Assembly (NCBI GenBank): GCA_003611745.1
Contig: RAYF01000055.1
Location: forward strand, 1 to 37,883
DNA length: 37,883 nucleotides
Origin: a bacterium D16-36
GTDB lineage: Bacteria > Bacillota > Clostridia > Lachnospirales > Lachnospiraceae
Direction of reading: 5' to 3'
Part shown: positions 18,101 through 24,864 of the stretch, piece after piece
How the letters are laid out: each line of letters opens with the position of its first letter
How positions within the stretch are numbered: the stretch's first letter is position 1
The notes under the pieces: generated by a model
What the model saw: only the letters and a program-made list of their open reading frames with translations
Database searches by the model: none
What the model was told of the DNA's origin: nothing
Made by a program: the position numbers and the translations under genes

Positions 18101-18214
18101 AATGGGAAAGAGTATGGTATGACGGAATTTCTGATTAAGAAGGATGCACAGATGGAGGTAGCCTTTACAGAGACGACTGATGAATTTCTACAGCGTCTTT
18201 ATGGTGAGAAATAA
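15143..18214 (+). CDS. Secreted Ig-like / beta-propeller protein (1023 aa)
   Basis: A signal peptide covers residues 1 to about 32. Residues about 34-115 form a Lys-rich Big_2 Ig-like domain (L-K-K-G-K-K-V-T-L-K, S-S-K-G-K-V-T-A-K-K-A-G). A Pro/Gln/Ser linker follows. Residues about 180-700 carry repeating beta blades (for example D-Y-E-G-N-L-W-F-V-T-G-G and N-L-V-A-L-D-I-R-T-G-K), as in PQQ-like or arylsulfotransferase-type propellers. Residues about 715-805 look like a fibronectin III fold, and the last 200 residues are unassigned. ATG 15143 has AGAAAGGA upstream; an in-frame TTG at 15104 does not. The Lys-rich Ig module resembles the tail of the preceding giant protein, suggesting a common wall-association mode. 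No catalytic motif was found. The next gene starts 32 nt downstream. Confidence 0.7.
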   Translation: MNKKGKMALVVLLAASLCLSGMDGVAVHTEAASKKATVKLNKSQISLKKGKKVTLKVVTKNVKKIVSVKWSSKNKKTATVSSKGKVTAKKAGKSTVITCNVKYTTADAEKVKGKKLQCKVTVKKDSIQPEQSAQPAPTADSSQEKTALIPEIMKKTKVEQNPYLSSEESMIHNDIYNSDVTEKAMPLGIYPEIVESVASDSPISPPTFFYDNYGNAIAPYSQIMEDGTVLSGGIAIRYMDSSDVRVLGKFQPPLHDHGAKYGIQISYSFVDKENYLVGPTTHGHVIMVQTYDGQGNILPVFRKKLDVDIVSGAVSILGDEIDKNLLSIAYDYEGNLWFVTGGFHKNPSHSKAGFVGYLEREYIDRILAGESVADVSGYLHYMQLAEGENAENGIAAHKEGCVILTNKTCYLFAADASGVTEKWSSSYESSGGKAANPEKGISGAGLAWGGGSSPTLTEDMVLFTDNQDVVNLVALDIRTGKELVKSPVLDLGGDVIVSVENSICVYAPDDKRASVLVCNWYGAGNAGLFEEGADSSIQTYDNIYDNNWREKGSSCLMPGIERIDIVKQEDGSYQTEKIWIREDLKDTSMIKLSTSAGYYYGYTQDEETSQWGFIALDYETGETVMWQPVSAENQYNNMAVGIMQGNNGNSIYCPTNSQTLVRLQDRFAYLPEQPEKKLDLVEMERHVMARKDFQEASGSSQIPATYLMSAVIDDAEGKQTLSFRVNGLEGSILGYNLYYRGQSGKLNECKDMAITDITGRAIDCTEKLTPETIYELRLQVEDSGKMDCDGEKNRIKTAIILAASEDTSAAEKTKEELYAMAVRDAAIAEEDEIKPLVSLTRKDPLVSWDDQGRVLLCTWHSYPDSYPEGKTVTAAWGYIWTFTDKEIATHAEELKRSEDAVMRMRQLISIDPNKTHSTVTGLWVDPKDVIRPAYQRDAVNGNMSVAFPEGEEDETFKNWFDQNILSSYYYGNYPWTRLGYTYDWADNGKEYGMTEFLIKKDAQMEVAFTETTDEFLQRLYGEK

Positions 18215-18246
18215 CAGGCACAATCATGAAGGGGGCAGGCTGAATC

Positions 18247-20595
18247 ATGGTGAAAAAGGGAGATGCCAGGGATGAGAGATATATTCGGCCTAAAGTGGCG
18301 GAGGAAAAGTTCAAACTGGCACAGGGACTGAAGCAGAACGTATACTTGTATGGTATGACGGGAATCGGCAAGACTGCTTTTGTAAAAGATATGCTTGGCA
18401 AGAAAAGTTATGATTATTATTCTGCAGAGCGGGACTGTGCAGAACGGATTTTCATTCCGGAGGATGGGAAAGAGCATATTATCGTTATTGATGATCTGCA
18501 ACATATTATGGACGGCAGGCAGAGGGAAGAGTATGCTGACAGACTGCGTGTTTTGATAAAGAATAGGAATATATGGTGTATTTTGATTGCACGTTGTGTT
18601 ATCCCCAGATGGCTGATGCCCCTTCATGTAGACAGAGCATTTCTTATGATACAGGAAAAGGATTTATATCTGGATCAATGTGGTCAGGATGCCTACTTAA
18701 AAAAATGGAATGTGAATATGCCTTTGGAGCAGTCTAAAAAATTATGGGAGAATGTAGGCGGCAACCCCTTATTTTTGTGTTTTTTGGCAATGGCAGGCGG
18801 GGATGTAAGGCAGGCAACGGATGATTTGTGGAAATACTTTCTGTATATTTATGACCAGTGGGATACGGAACTGCAGGAATTTATGATGGAAATATCCGTT
18901 TTGGAACACTTTAATGCCAGCATGGCACAGATGGTTACTGGCAGGAAAAATGCACAGCAACTGTTGGAAAGGGCATTGGAAACGGGAAATTTTCTGACAG
19001 AAAAAAATGGAATTTATGAATATAATTTTATTTTGCAGGACTATATGCAACCCTTACTGGAAAGAAAATTTGATGCAGAGCAGTTAGCATATATCTATCA
19101 TAATGCAGGGCATATGTATGAAATGAGAGGGGATATTCTCAATGCTCTTAAGATGTATGAGGCGGGAGGGGCTGAAAAAAATATTTTGCGGCTCTTAATT
19201 GCCAATGCAAGACAGAATCCTGCTACCGGCCATTATTTTGAACTTCGCAGATATTATCTGATGCTGCCGGAGGAATTGATCTGCACCAGCCCGGTGCTGA
19301 TGGCAGGGATGAGCATGCTGCAGTCTATATTGATGAACCAAGAGGAAAGCGAGCGTTGGTATCATTTACTGGAGGAGTATGCAGCTAAAAGCGAGGGAAG
19401 CGCCAAAAGGGAGGCAAGGAGCAGGCTTCTCTATTTAGATATTGGACTGCCCCATAGAGGTTCCGTACAGATACAGGAGCTTATGAAATATGCTGCTACG
19501 CAGCTGAAAGAAGGAAAGGCCGTACTGCCGGAATTTTCGGTTACCTCCAATCTGCCTTCTATGATGAACGGGGGCAAGGACTTCTGCGAGTGGAGTAAAA
19601 GGGATAAAACACTGGCGGCCAGTATTGGAAAAATTGTGGAGTTTGTGCTTGGAAAACATGGGAAAGGACTGGTCAGCATTGCTTTGGCAGAAAGTTATTT
19701 TGAAAAGGGATATGACAGCGGAGAAATTGTAGCGCTTGCAGAAAAGGGACGGATGCAGGCGGAAGCAGGCGGCAAAATGGAGCAGGTATTTGTGGCAGTC
19801 GGAATCCTGGTGTGGCTTTCTGTTTTGAATGGATATGCGGGTGACGCCCAGGATATGCTGGAAAGTTTTCGTGAGATGGCAGAGAGGGAAGTCCCCCAGC
19901 TGCTGGGGAATCTGCAGGCATTTCAATGCCGCATTGCATTTTATCAGGGAAAGATACCAGAGATTCATAAGTGGATGGAGAAAGCTCCTGATGAAAATAA
20001 AGATTTCTGTTCCCTGGAGCGGCTTCGCTACCTCACAAAGGTCCGGGGATATATACAATTTGGAAGATATGACAAAGCCTATAGTCTTTTGCAGAAGATG
20101 CTTTATTATGCAAAGAAGCAGAAACGGGATTATATTGTGATGGAATCTATGCTTCTTCTGGCTATGGTCAGGTACCGTATGAAAGAGGAGGACTGGGAGT
20201 CACTTCTGCAGGAATGTATCGAACGGGCGGAAGAGTATCACTTTGTCAGAATCTTTTCCCGTGAGGGGGGTGCTATTCTGAAATTACTGAAGGCGGGGAG
20301 TTTCACATGGCAGAAGGAAGAGTTCCGCAGGCAGGTTTTGAAAGAGTGTGAGAAAATGGGAAGGCAGTATCCATTTTATTTAAAAGAAAAAATGGAGGGA
20401 GATATTGTCCTTTCAGAAAATGCCTTAAATATTCTCCGCCTGCAGGCAGATGGCTGCCGGATGGAAGAAATTGCAGAGCGGCTCAATATCACCACCAACA
20501 CCGTAAAATACCACAACAGGGAGACATACCGAAAGCTCGGTGTCAGTGGAAAAGCAGCTGCGGTAAATGAGGCAAAAAACCGTGGATTAATTTGA
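18247..20595 (+). CDS. MalT-like LuxR-family regulator with NTPase and TPR-like domains
   Basis: A 782-residue cytoplasmic protein built like MalT (STAND-class) activators. The P-loop G-M-T-G-I-G-K-T is at 36-43 and Walker B I-I-V-I-D-D at 78-83. A long alpha-helical, TPR-like region (about 270-700) is followed by a C-terminal LuxR HTH (about 721-782) with the expected L-S-x-x-A-L-N-I-L start and the N-T-V-K-Y-H-N recognition helix. In MalT-type proteins the NTPase and sensor region bind an inducer and trigger oligomerisation on DNA. The gene lies 32 nt after the propeller-protein gene in the same direction, so it is probably co-transcribed and may control the secreted-protein locus; this is inference. 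It is the last intact gene before a decayed stretch. AGGGGGC lies upstream of ATG 18247 with a rather long spacer. Confidence 0.85.
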   Translation: MVKKGDARDERYIRPKVAEEKFKLAQGLKQNVYLYGMTGIGKTAFVKDMLGKKSYDYYSAERDCAERIFIPEDGKEHIIVIDDLQHIMDGRQREEYADRLRVLIKNRNIWCILIARCVIPRWLMPLHVDRAFLMIQEKDLYLDQCGQDAYLKKWNVNMPLEQSKKLWENVGGNPLFLCFLAMAGGDVRQATDDLWKYFLYIYDQWDTELQEFMMEISVLEHFNASMAQMVTGRKNAQQLLERALETGNFLTEKNGIYEYNFILQDYMQPLLERKFDAEQLAYIYHNAGHMYEMRGDILNALKMYEAGGAEKNILRLLIANARQNPATGHYFELRRYYLMLPEELICTSPVLMAGMSMLQSILMNQEESERWYHLLEEYAAKSEGSAKREARSRLLYLDIGLPHRGSVQIQELMKYAATQLKEGKAVLPEFSVTSNLPSMMNGGKDFCEWSKRDKTLAASIGKIVEFVLGKHGKGLVSIALAESYFEKGYDSGEIVALAEKGRMQAEAGGKMEQVFVAVGILVWLSVLNGYAGDAQDMLESFREMAEREVPQLLGNLQAFQCRIAFYQGKIPEIHKWMEKAPDENKDFCSLERLRYLTKVRGYIQFGRYDKAYSLLQKMLYYAKKQKRDYIVMESMLLLAMVRYRMKEEDWESLLQECIERAEEYHFVRIFSREGGAILKLLKAGSFTWQKEEFRRQVLKECEKMGRQYPFYLKEKMEGDIVLSENALNILRLQADGCRMEEIAERLNITTNTVKYHNRETYRKLGVSGKAAAVNEAKNRGLI

Positions 20596-20607
20596 GAAAG
20601 GAATTTA

Positions 20608-20862
20608 ATGAAAGCATTATTGGTCGCTGTCAATGCGAAATATATTCATTCTAATCTGGGAATATACAGTATCCGGGCATATGGACTTGCTCACAGGATT
20701 CCGGCATCCGGCCTGGAGGTTCCAATCTGGCTCGGAACCTCCAGGCCGGAGGTCAGCTATCAGGCCAGAGTGGTGGAGGTTTCCGATTCATTTTATGAAA
20801 TGCACGATTTGTTTCCGAGCGGAAAAAATAGCTTTGACCATACTGCGCTGTCAATTTTCTAA
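20608..20862 (+). pseudogene. 5' stub of a B12-binding radical SAM protein
   Basis: The first 26 or so residues (M-K-A-L-L-V-A-V-N-A-K-Y-I-H-S-N-L) match the start of the cobalamin-binding domain of B12-binding radical SAM proteins that carry a C-terminal DUF4080 region. Those proteins exceed 500 residues. Here the similarity is lost at about codon 30, just before a 17-bp perfect inverted repeat, and the frame ends after 84 codons. A normal ribosome site (GAAAGGA) and start remain, 12 nt after the LuxR gene. Deletion of the rest, perhaps with insertion of the palindrome, is the likely history. Confidence 0.65.
20707..20750 (+). repeat. 17-bp perfect inverted repeat with 10-nt loop
   Basis: The left arm at 20707-20723 (starts TCCGGCCTGG) is the exact complement of the right arm at 20734-20750 (ends CCAGGCCGGA). 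The loop is AATCTGGCTC. The stem is GC-rich and would be very stable in RNA or as a cruciform. No T-run follows, so it is not a standard terminator, although it would impede transcription leaving the LuxR operon. Confidence 0.9.
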
Positions 20863-20866
20863 AACC

Positions 20867-20924
20867 TTACAAAATTGTCACATTACAGTCACATACCTGT
20901 AATTCTAATATCTTATACTATAAT
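20867..20924 (+). promoter_or_regulatory. ABC-operon promoter with three 11-bp direct repeats
   Basis: Three adjoining 11-mers begin T-Y-A-C-A: TTACAAAATTG (20867), TCACATTACAG (20878) and TCACATACCTG (20889). The last overlaps the -35 position of a -10 TATAAT at 20919-20924 (or TATACT at 20914-20919); no good -35 hexamer exists. Tandem repeats at 11-bp spacing are the usual sites of OmpR/PhoB-type response regulators, and such ABC pairs are often activated that way. No two-component pair of that type lies beside this operon. Confidence 0.6.
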
Positions 20925-20947
20925 CATCCAAAATATATAAAAGAGGG

Positions 20948-20965
20948 TGCAGGTAAGCACCTGCA
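20948..20965 (+). other. Short leader hairpin of the ABC operon
   Basis: TGCAGGT (20948-20954) pairs with ACCTGCA (20959-20965) around AAGC. It would lie about 20 nt after the predicted transcription start and 58 nt before ATG 21023. No T-run follows. Confidence 0.4.
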
Positions 20966-21022
20966 ATGATTGAGGCATTTTGTCCACAGTACAGCAAAGT
21001 GCTTCGGAATGGGGGATTTTAT

Positions 21023-21718
21023 ATGGAAATATTACGAGTAGAAAATTTAAAAAAGGTATATGGTTCCGGGGAGAATGAGGTACGGGCATTGGACGGCGTT
21101 TCTTTTTCTGTGGAACAGGGGGAGTTTCTGGCAATTATCGGGCCATCCGGCTCCGGTAAATCTACGCTGCTTCATATTCTGGGTGCAGTTGATATTCCGA
21201 CATCTGGGAAAGTCTTTATGGATAGCAAAGAAGTCTTTGCGCAAAATGAGGAGGAACTTGCTATCTTCAGAAGAAGGCAGGTGGGTTTAATATATCAGTT
21301 CTATAACTTGATTCCGGTATTAGATGTACAGGAAAATATTACGCTGCCGGTTCTGATGGATGGGAGAAAGGTAAATAATAAAAGGCTGCGGGAAATGATT
21401 CACCTGCTGCGGTTGGAAGGAAGGGAAAACCATCTGCCGAACCAGCTTTCTGGTGGGCAGCAGCAGCGTGTTTCAATCGGAAGGGCTTTGATGAATGCAC
21501 CGGCAATTGTCCTTGCTGATGAACCTACTGGAAATCTTGACAGCAAAAATAGCCAGGAGATTATGGCTCTTTTGAAGGAATCAAATAAAAAATTTAACCA
21601 GACACTGATTATGATTACACATGATGAGAATATCGCGCTGCAGGCAGACCGTATTATCGCTATTGAAGATGGAAAAATCACAAGGGATGAGGTGAATAAG
21701 GTTGAAAAATCATTCTAA
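21023..21718 (+). CDS. ABC transporter ATP-binding protein (MacB/LolD-like)
   Basis: A 231-residue nucleotide-binding subunit. Walker A G-P-S-G-S-G-K-S is at 40-47, the signature L-S-G-G-Q-Q-Q-R at 142-149, Walker [11 protein letters not shown] at 161-170, and a switch His in I-T-H-D near 200. All catalytic residues are present. The family powers FtsX-type permeases used for antimicrobial peptide resistance, lipoprotein release or sensing, and the partner permease follows. I start at ATG 21023 after GGGGGA with a 7-nt spacer; an in-frame ATG at 20966 lies in the leader. A terminator-like hairpin separates it from the permease gene. Confidence 0.93.
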   Translation: MEILRVENLKKVYGSGENEVRALDGVSFSVEQGEFLAIIGPSGSGKSTLLHILGAVDIPTSGKVFMDSKEVFAQNEEELAIFRRRQVGLIYQFYNLIPVLDVQENITLPVLMDGRKVNNKRLREMIHLLRLEGRENHLPNQLSGGQQQRVSIGRALMNAPAIVLADEPTGNLDSKNSQEIMALLKESNKKFNQTLIMITHDENIALQADRIIAIEDGKITRDEVNKVEKSF

Positions 21719-21764
21719 GGCTGCTAAAAACGCATCCAAAGAATGATTACGATTTCAACCATAG

Positions 21765-21787
21765 AAAAACGCAAAGGAAGCGTTTTT
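21765..21787 (+). terminator. Intercistronic terminator or attenuator
   Basis: AAAAACGC (21765-21772) pairs with GCGTTTTT (21780-21787) around AAAGGAA. The 3' arm itself provides the T-run. It lies between the ATPase and permease genes and probably lowers read-through into the permease. Confidence 0.6.
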
Positions 21788-21800
21788 CATATTTATTTGT

Positions 21801-21826
21801 GCCGCCAGCCGAAGGCGGCGGAAGGG
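21801..21826 (+). promoter_or_regulatory. GC hairpin adjoining the permease ribosome binding site
   Basis: GCCGCC (21801-21806) pairs with GGCGGC (21814-21819) around AGCCGAA. The ribosome site GGAAGGGAG follows at once and ATG is at 21835. The stable stem next to the site may affect initiation on the permease. Confidence 0.4.
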
Positions 21827-21834
21827 AGATTATC

Positions 21835-24579
21835 ATGAATATAATTAATCGGTTTACGTTACAGACACTCAAGAAAAATAAAGTCCGTACCGCAGTGACG
21901 ATTATAGGGATTCTGCTGTCTACGGCAATGTTTACCGCAGTCACTTCCATTGTTATCAGCCTGCAGCATTACATGGTAGATTTAGAAATTAGTGAAGATG
22001 GTGCATGGCATGGAAGAATAAACGAATTGCCGGAAGAACAGGCAGAAAAACTGCAGAAAGAGGAAAAGATAACGGAAAGTACGCTGGTACAGAATGTGGG
22101 GTATGCGAAGCTTAAAGACTGTATTAACGAAGATAAACCTTACCTGTGTATTGAATCTATTACATCTGATTTTACGAAGATGAGTCCAATCAACTTGATA
22201 AAGGGCCGGATGGCTGAAAAAAATACGGAACTTGTGATTCCGGAGCATTTGTCGACAAATGGCAATGTCAAGTATAAAATTGGTGATACTATAACTTTTA
22301 ATGTGGGAAAACGCGAAGCAGGAGAGGGACTGTTTTGGGGACAATCTATTTCATATGACAAAGAATCAGAAAAACTGGTTGATACTGTACCAAGGACGTA
22401 CAAAATAGTAGGAATTTGTGAAAGACCTGTTATGGAAGATTACGGCGCACCGGGTTATACTGCCTTTACCACTGGAGAAGATAGGATTGCTTATTCTTAT
22501 GATGTTTTGTTTCAGATGAAGGATCCAAAAAAAATTGATAAATTTTCTAATAAATTCATAGAAAATCTATCAGATGAAAATGGGGTTATTAAGTACGATG
22601 TACATTCCAGCCTGTTGCGGTATACCGGGCAGTCGCCAAATGGAAATTATATGAATGTTCTAAAGAGTTTGGGGGCAATCCTTATGGGGATTATTATGGT
22701 TGCATCTATCTCTCTGATTTACAATGCATTTTCTATTTCCATCAGTGAGAGGACAAAACAATTTGGACTACTAAAATCAATTGGCGCTACCAAAAAGCAA
22801 ATCAGGAAGAGTGTGCTTTTTGAAGCATTTGTCCTATGTATTATCGGCATTCCGTTAGGTGTAGGCTGCGGGCTTCTGGGTATTGGCATTACACTTCATT
22901 TTGTTGGGAAATTAATGGCGGATACAGGCTTGATTACAATGAATGTGGGCACAATCCAGTTGGAGCTTGTCATTTCATGGTGGTCAATCCTGACTGCTGT
23001 AATCGTTGCCGTGGTAACTGTAATTATTTCAGCAATGCTTCCTGCAAGGCGAGCGGTAAAGATTCCGGCAATCGAAGCGCTCCGTGAAAGCAATGAGGTA
23101 AAACTAAAACGAAAGAATATCCGAAGCAGCAGATTGGTATACAAAATTTTTGGATTTGAGGGTATGCTTGCCAACAAAAATTTTAAAAGGAACCGCAGAA
23201 AGCATCGTCTGACTGTAGTTTCCCTTGCTCTAAGTATCATCCTTTTCCTTAGCGCAAGCTGTTTTTCAAATTATTTAATGGGGTCGAATAACTACCTTAA
23301 TGATAATAATTCCTATGATATATGCTTTACTGCAGAGGACACAGAGTTTGGAAAAAATGATTTATCTGACACCAAACTCCGCCTGTCACAGCTAAAGGGA
23401 ATAACGAATGAAGCTTACAGTAAGTTTGTGCAGGGAATTGTACAGATTGACACCAGCCAGCTTGATCCATCTTATCTAGAACTGTTAAGGATGTATCCTG
23501 ATGATTATGACCGTTGGAATGCTTCAAAGACAAAGGCAGTAATTGATGTAGAGATCTGTTTTTTAGATGATAATTCATATAAAAAATATCTGGAAAAAAA
23601 CAATATGGATGTATCCCGGTATATAAATAATGAAAAACTGTGCCCACTTATCTGGGATAATGCAATGATTATAATAGACGGTGTAATGTCGTTGAAGAAT
23701 ATACTGGCTGGCGATGCTTTGAATGCTGATTTATATGTTGTAAATTCTAATTCAAAAGCCGCTTTCACTGGCACTGTAGCCGATGCCGATAAACTGGCGC
23801 TCTCTTTTATTGAATTAGGCAGTGGGGATAATTCTGATTCGGACACAGAAAAGATACTGTCAAAAGAGAAAGCATTGACTCAAATTCCGTTCGAAGACTC
23901 GAAAGTGATGCATGGGAAGCTGCCGTTAGGCAGCAGGGATATGCGGTTTGAGAATACTATAAGTATATTGCTTCCATATTCAGCAATCGAAATGCTGCCG
24001 GATGATTTAACAGATTTGGAGCGTACCCAGTTCCAGTTTCAGGCAGACAACCATAAACAGGCTACATTAGAACTGCAGAATTTTTTCAAAAATGAGTCCA
24101 GTTATAGTGCGTCCATTGCCAGCAGAGTGCGTGATACCAGAGCTACTAAAGAGTCAGAGATGGCGTTACTAGCTATTATTAATATTTTCTCGTACGGCTT
24201 TATCACATTGATTACACTGATTGTTGTTGCAAATGTATTTAATACCATTTCTACTAACGTCCAGTTGCGCCGCAAAGAATTTGCAATGCTCAAATCAGTG
24301 GGTATGACAAAAAAAGGATTTGACCATATGATGAATTATGAATGCATCTTGTACGGCATAAAGGGTTTGTTTTACGGCCTTCCAGTATCTGTCTTCCTAT
24401 GTTATTTAATGTACCGGGGCATGAATCAAGGCATGGAAACTAAATTCTCAATGCCATGGGTAAGCGTCGTAATCGTATGTATCAGCGTCTTTCTCATTAT
24501 CTTTGCAAGTATGCTTTACTCTATGAGTAAAATCAAAAAAGATAATCCGATTGATGCATTGCGCAATGATAATTTATAG
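21835..24579 (+). CDS. FtsX-family ABC transporter permease
   Basis: A 914-residue integral membrane protein with two FtsX modules. A TM helix near residues 20-42 is followed by a large extracellular part (about 50-280). A first trio of helices comes at about 290-410, including S-E-R-T-K-Q-F-G-L-L-K-S-I-G-A, the coupling-helix motif of FtsX permeases. The second half starts with R-R-K-H-R-L-T-V-V and a TM near 475-495, then another extracellular region and a C-terminal trio with R-R-K-E-F-A-M-L-K-S-V-G-M. It pairs with the upstream ATPase. The substrate is not shown by the sequence; antimicrobial peptide export or sensing is a family-based guess. GAAGGGAG precedes ATG 21835; a GTG at 21799 lies in a hairpin. 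A strong terminator follows at 24642. Confidence 0.9.
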   Translation: MNIINRFTLQTLKKNKVRTAVTIIGILLSTAMFTAVTSIVISLQHYMVDLEISEDGAWHGRINELPEEQAEKLQKEEKITESTLVQNVGYAKLKDCINEDKPYLCIESITSDFTKMSPINLIKGRMAEKNTELVIPEHLSTNGNVKYKIGDTITFNVGKREAGEGLFWGQSISYDKESEKLVDTVPRTYKIVGICERPVMEDYGAPGYTAFTTGEDRIAYSYDVLFQMKDPKKIDKFSNKFIENLSDENGVIKYDVHSSLLRYTGQSPNGNYMNVLKSLGAILMGIIMVASISLIYNAFSISISERTKQFGLLKSIGATKKQIRKSVLFEAFVLCIIGIPLGVGCGLLGIGITLHFVGKLMADTGLITMNVGTIQLELVISWWSILTAVIVAVVTVIISAMLPARRAVKIPAIEALRESNEVKLKRKNIRSSRLVYKIFGFEGMLANKNFKRNRRKHRLTVVSLALSIILFLSASCFSNYLMGSNNYLNDNNSYDICFTAEDTEFGKNDLSDTKLRLSQLKGITNEAYSKFVQGIVQIDTSQLDPSYLELLRMYPDDYDRWNASKTKAVIDVEICFLDDNSYKKYLEKNNMDVSRYINNEKLCPLIWDNAMIIIDGVMSLKNILAGDALNADLYVVNSNSKAAFTGTVADADKLALSFIELGSGDNSDSDTEKILSKEKALTQIPFEDSKVMHGKLPLGSRDMRFENTISILLPYSAIEMLPDDLTDLERTQFQFQADNHKQATLELQNFFKNESSYSASIASRVRDTRATKESEMALLAIINIFSYGFITLITLIVVANVFNTISTNVQLRRKEFAMLKSVGMTKKGFDHMMNYECILYGIKGLFYGLPVSVFLCYLMYRGMNQGMETKFSMPWVSVVIVCISVFLIIFASMLYSMSKIKKDNPIDALRNDNL

Positions 24580-24641
24580 GGGGCTGATAGAAAAAGAGCT
24601 CATTATGGTTTAGAAAATTTTATAATAAAATAACGACAGAA

Positions 24642-24681
24642 CCTCTGTAAATAATATAAAAAATTGTTTACAGGGGTTTTT
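24642..24681 (+). terminator. Rho-independent terminator of the ABC operon
   Basis: CCTCTGTAAA (24642-24651) pairs with TTTACAGGGG (24667-24676), 10 bp with one G-T pair, followed by TTTTT. Confidence 0.9.
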
Positions 24682-24741
24682 GATTTATGAATAATACAAT
24701 TACTCTTAAAAAAATAATTTAAAACATACTCTAGCTGTTAT

Positions 24742-24770
24742 TTGACAGGACTTTAATGGAAAACTATAAT
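24742..24770 (+). promoter_or_regulatory. Consensus sigma-A promoter for yesN-yesM
   Basis: TTGACA (24742-24747), a 17-nt spacer and TATAAT (24765-24770) match the housekeeping consensus at all 12 positions. Transcription would start near 24777, giving a leader of about 88 nt before ATG 24865. Confidence 0.88.
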
Positions 24771-24793
24771 AGCAAAAGAAGATGTTGTTCTAA

Positions 24794-24825
24794 AGCGAGT
24801 TTGAGAATGAATTTTCAAACTCGCT
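24794..24825 (+). promoter_or_regulatory. Long leader hairpin upstream of the response regulator gene
   Basis: AGCGAGTTTGA (24794-24804) and TCAAACTCGCT (24815-24825) form a perfect 11-bp stem; AAT and ATT can pair further inside the loop. It lies in the predicted 5' leader. No T-run follows (CTAGATGAAG), so it may be an operator, an RNA-stability element or an antiterminator arm and not a terminator. Confidence 0.55.
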
Positions 24826-24864
24826 CTAGATGAAGCGGTATATATAGAATTATGAGGTAGGTCA

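Noticed and set aside
15143-18214. Arylsulfotransferase function for the propeller protein, as a partner of the sulfatase
   Set aside because: The blade pattern is compatible, but I could not place the catalytic His residues of that family, so only a propeller is claimed.
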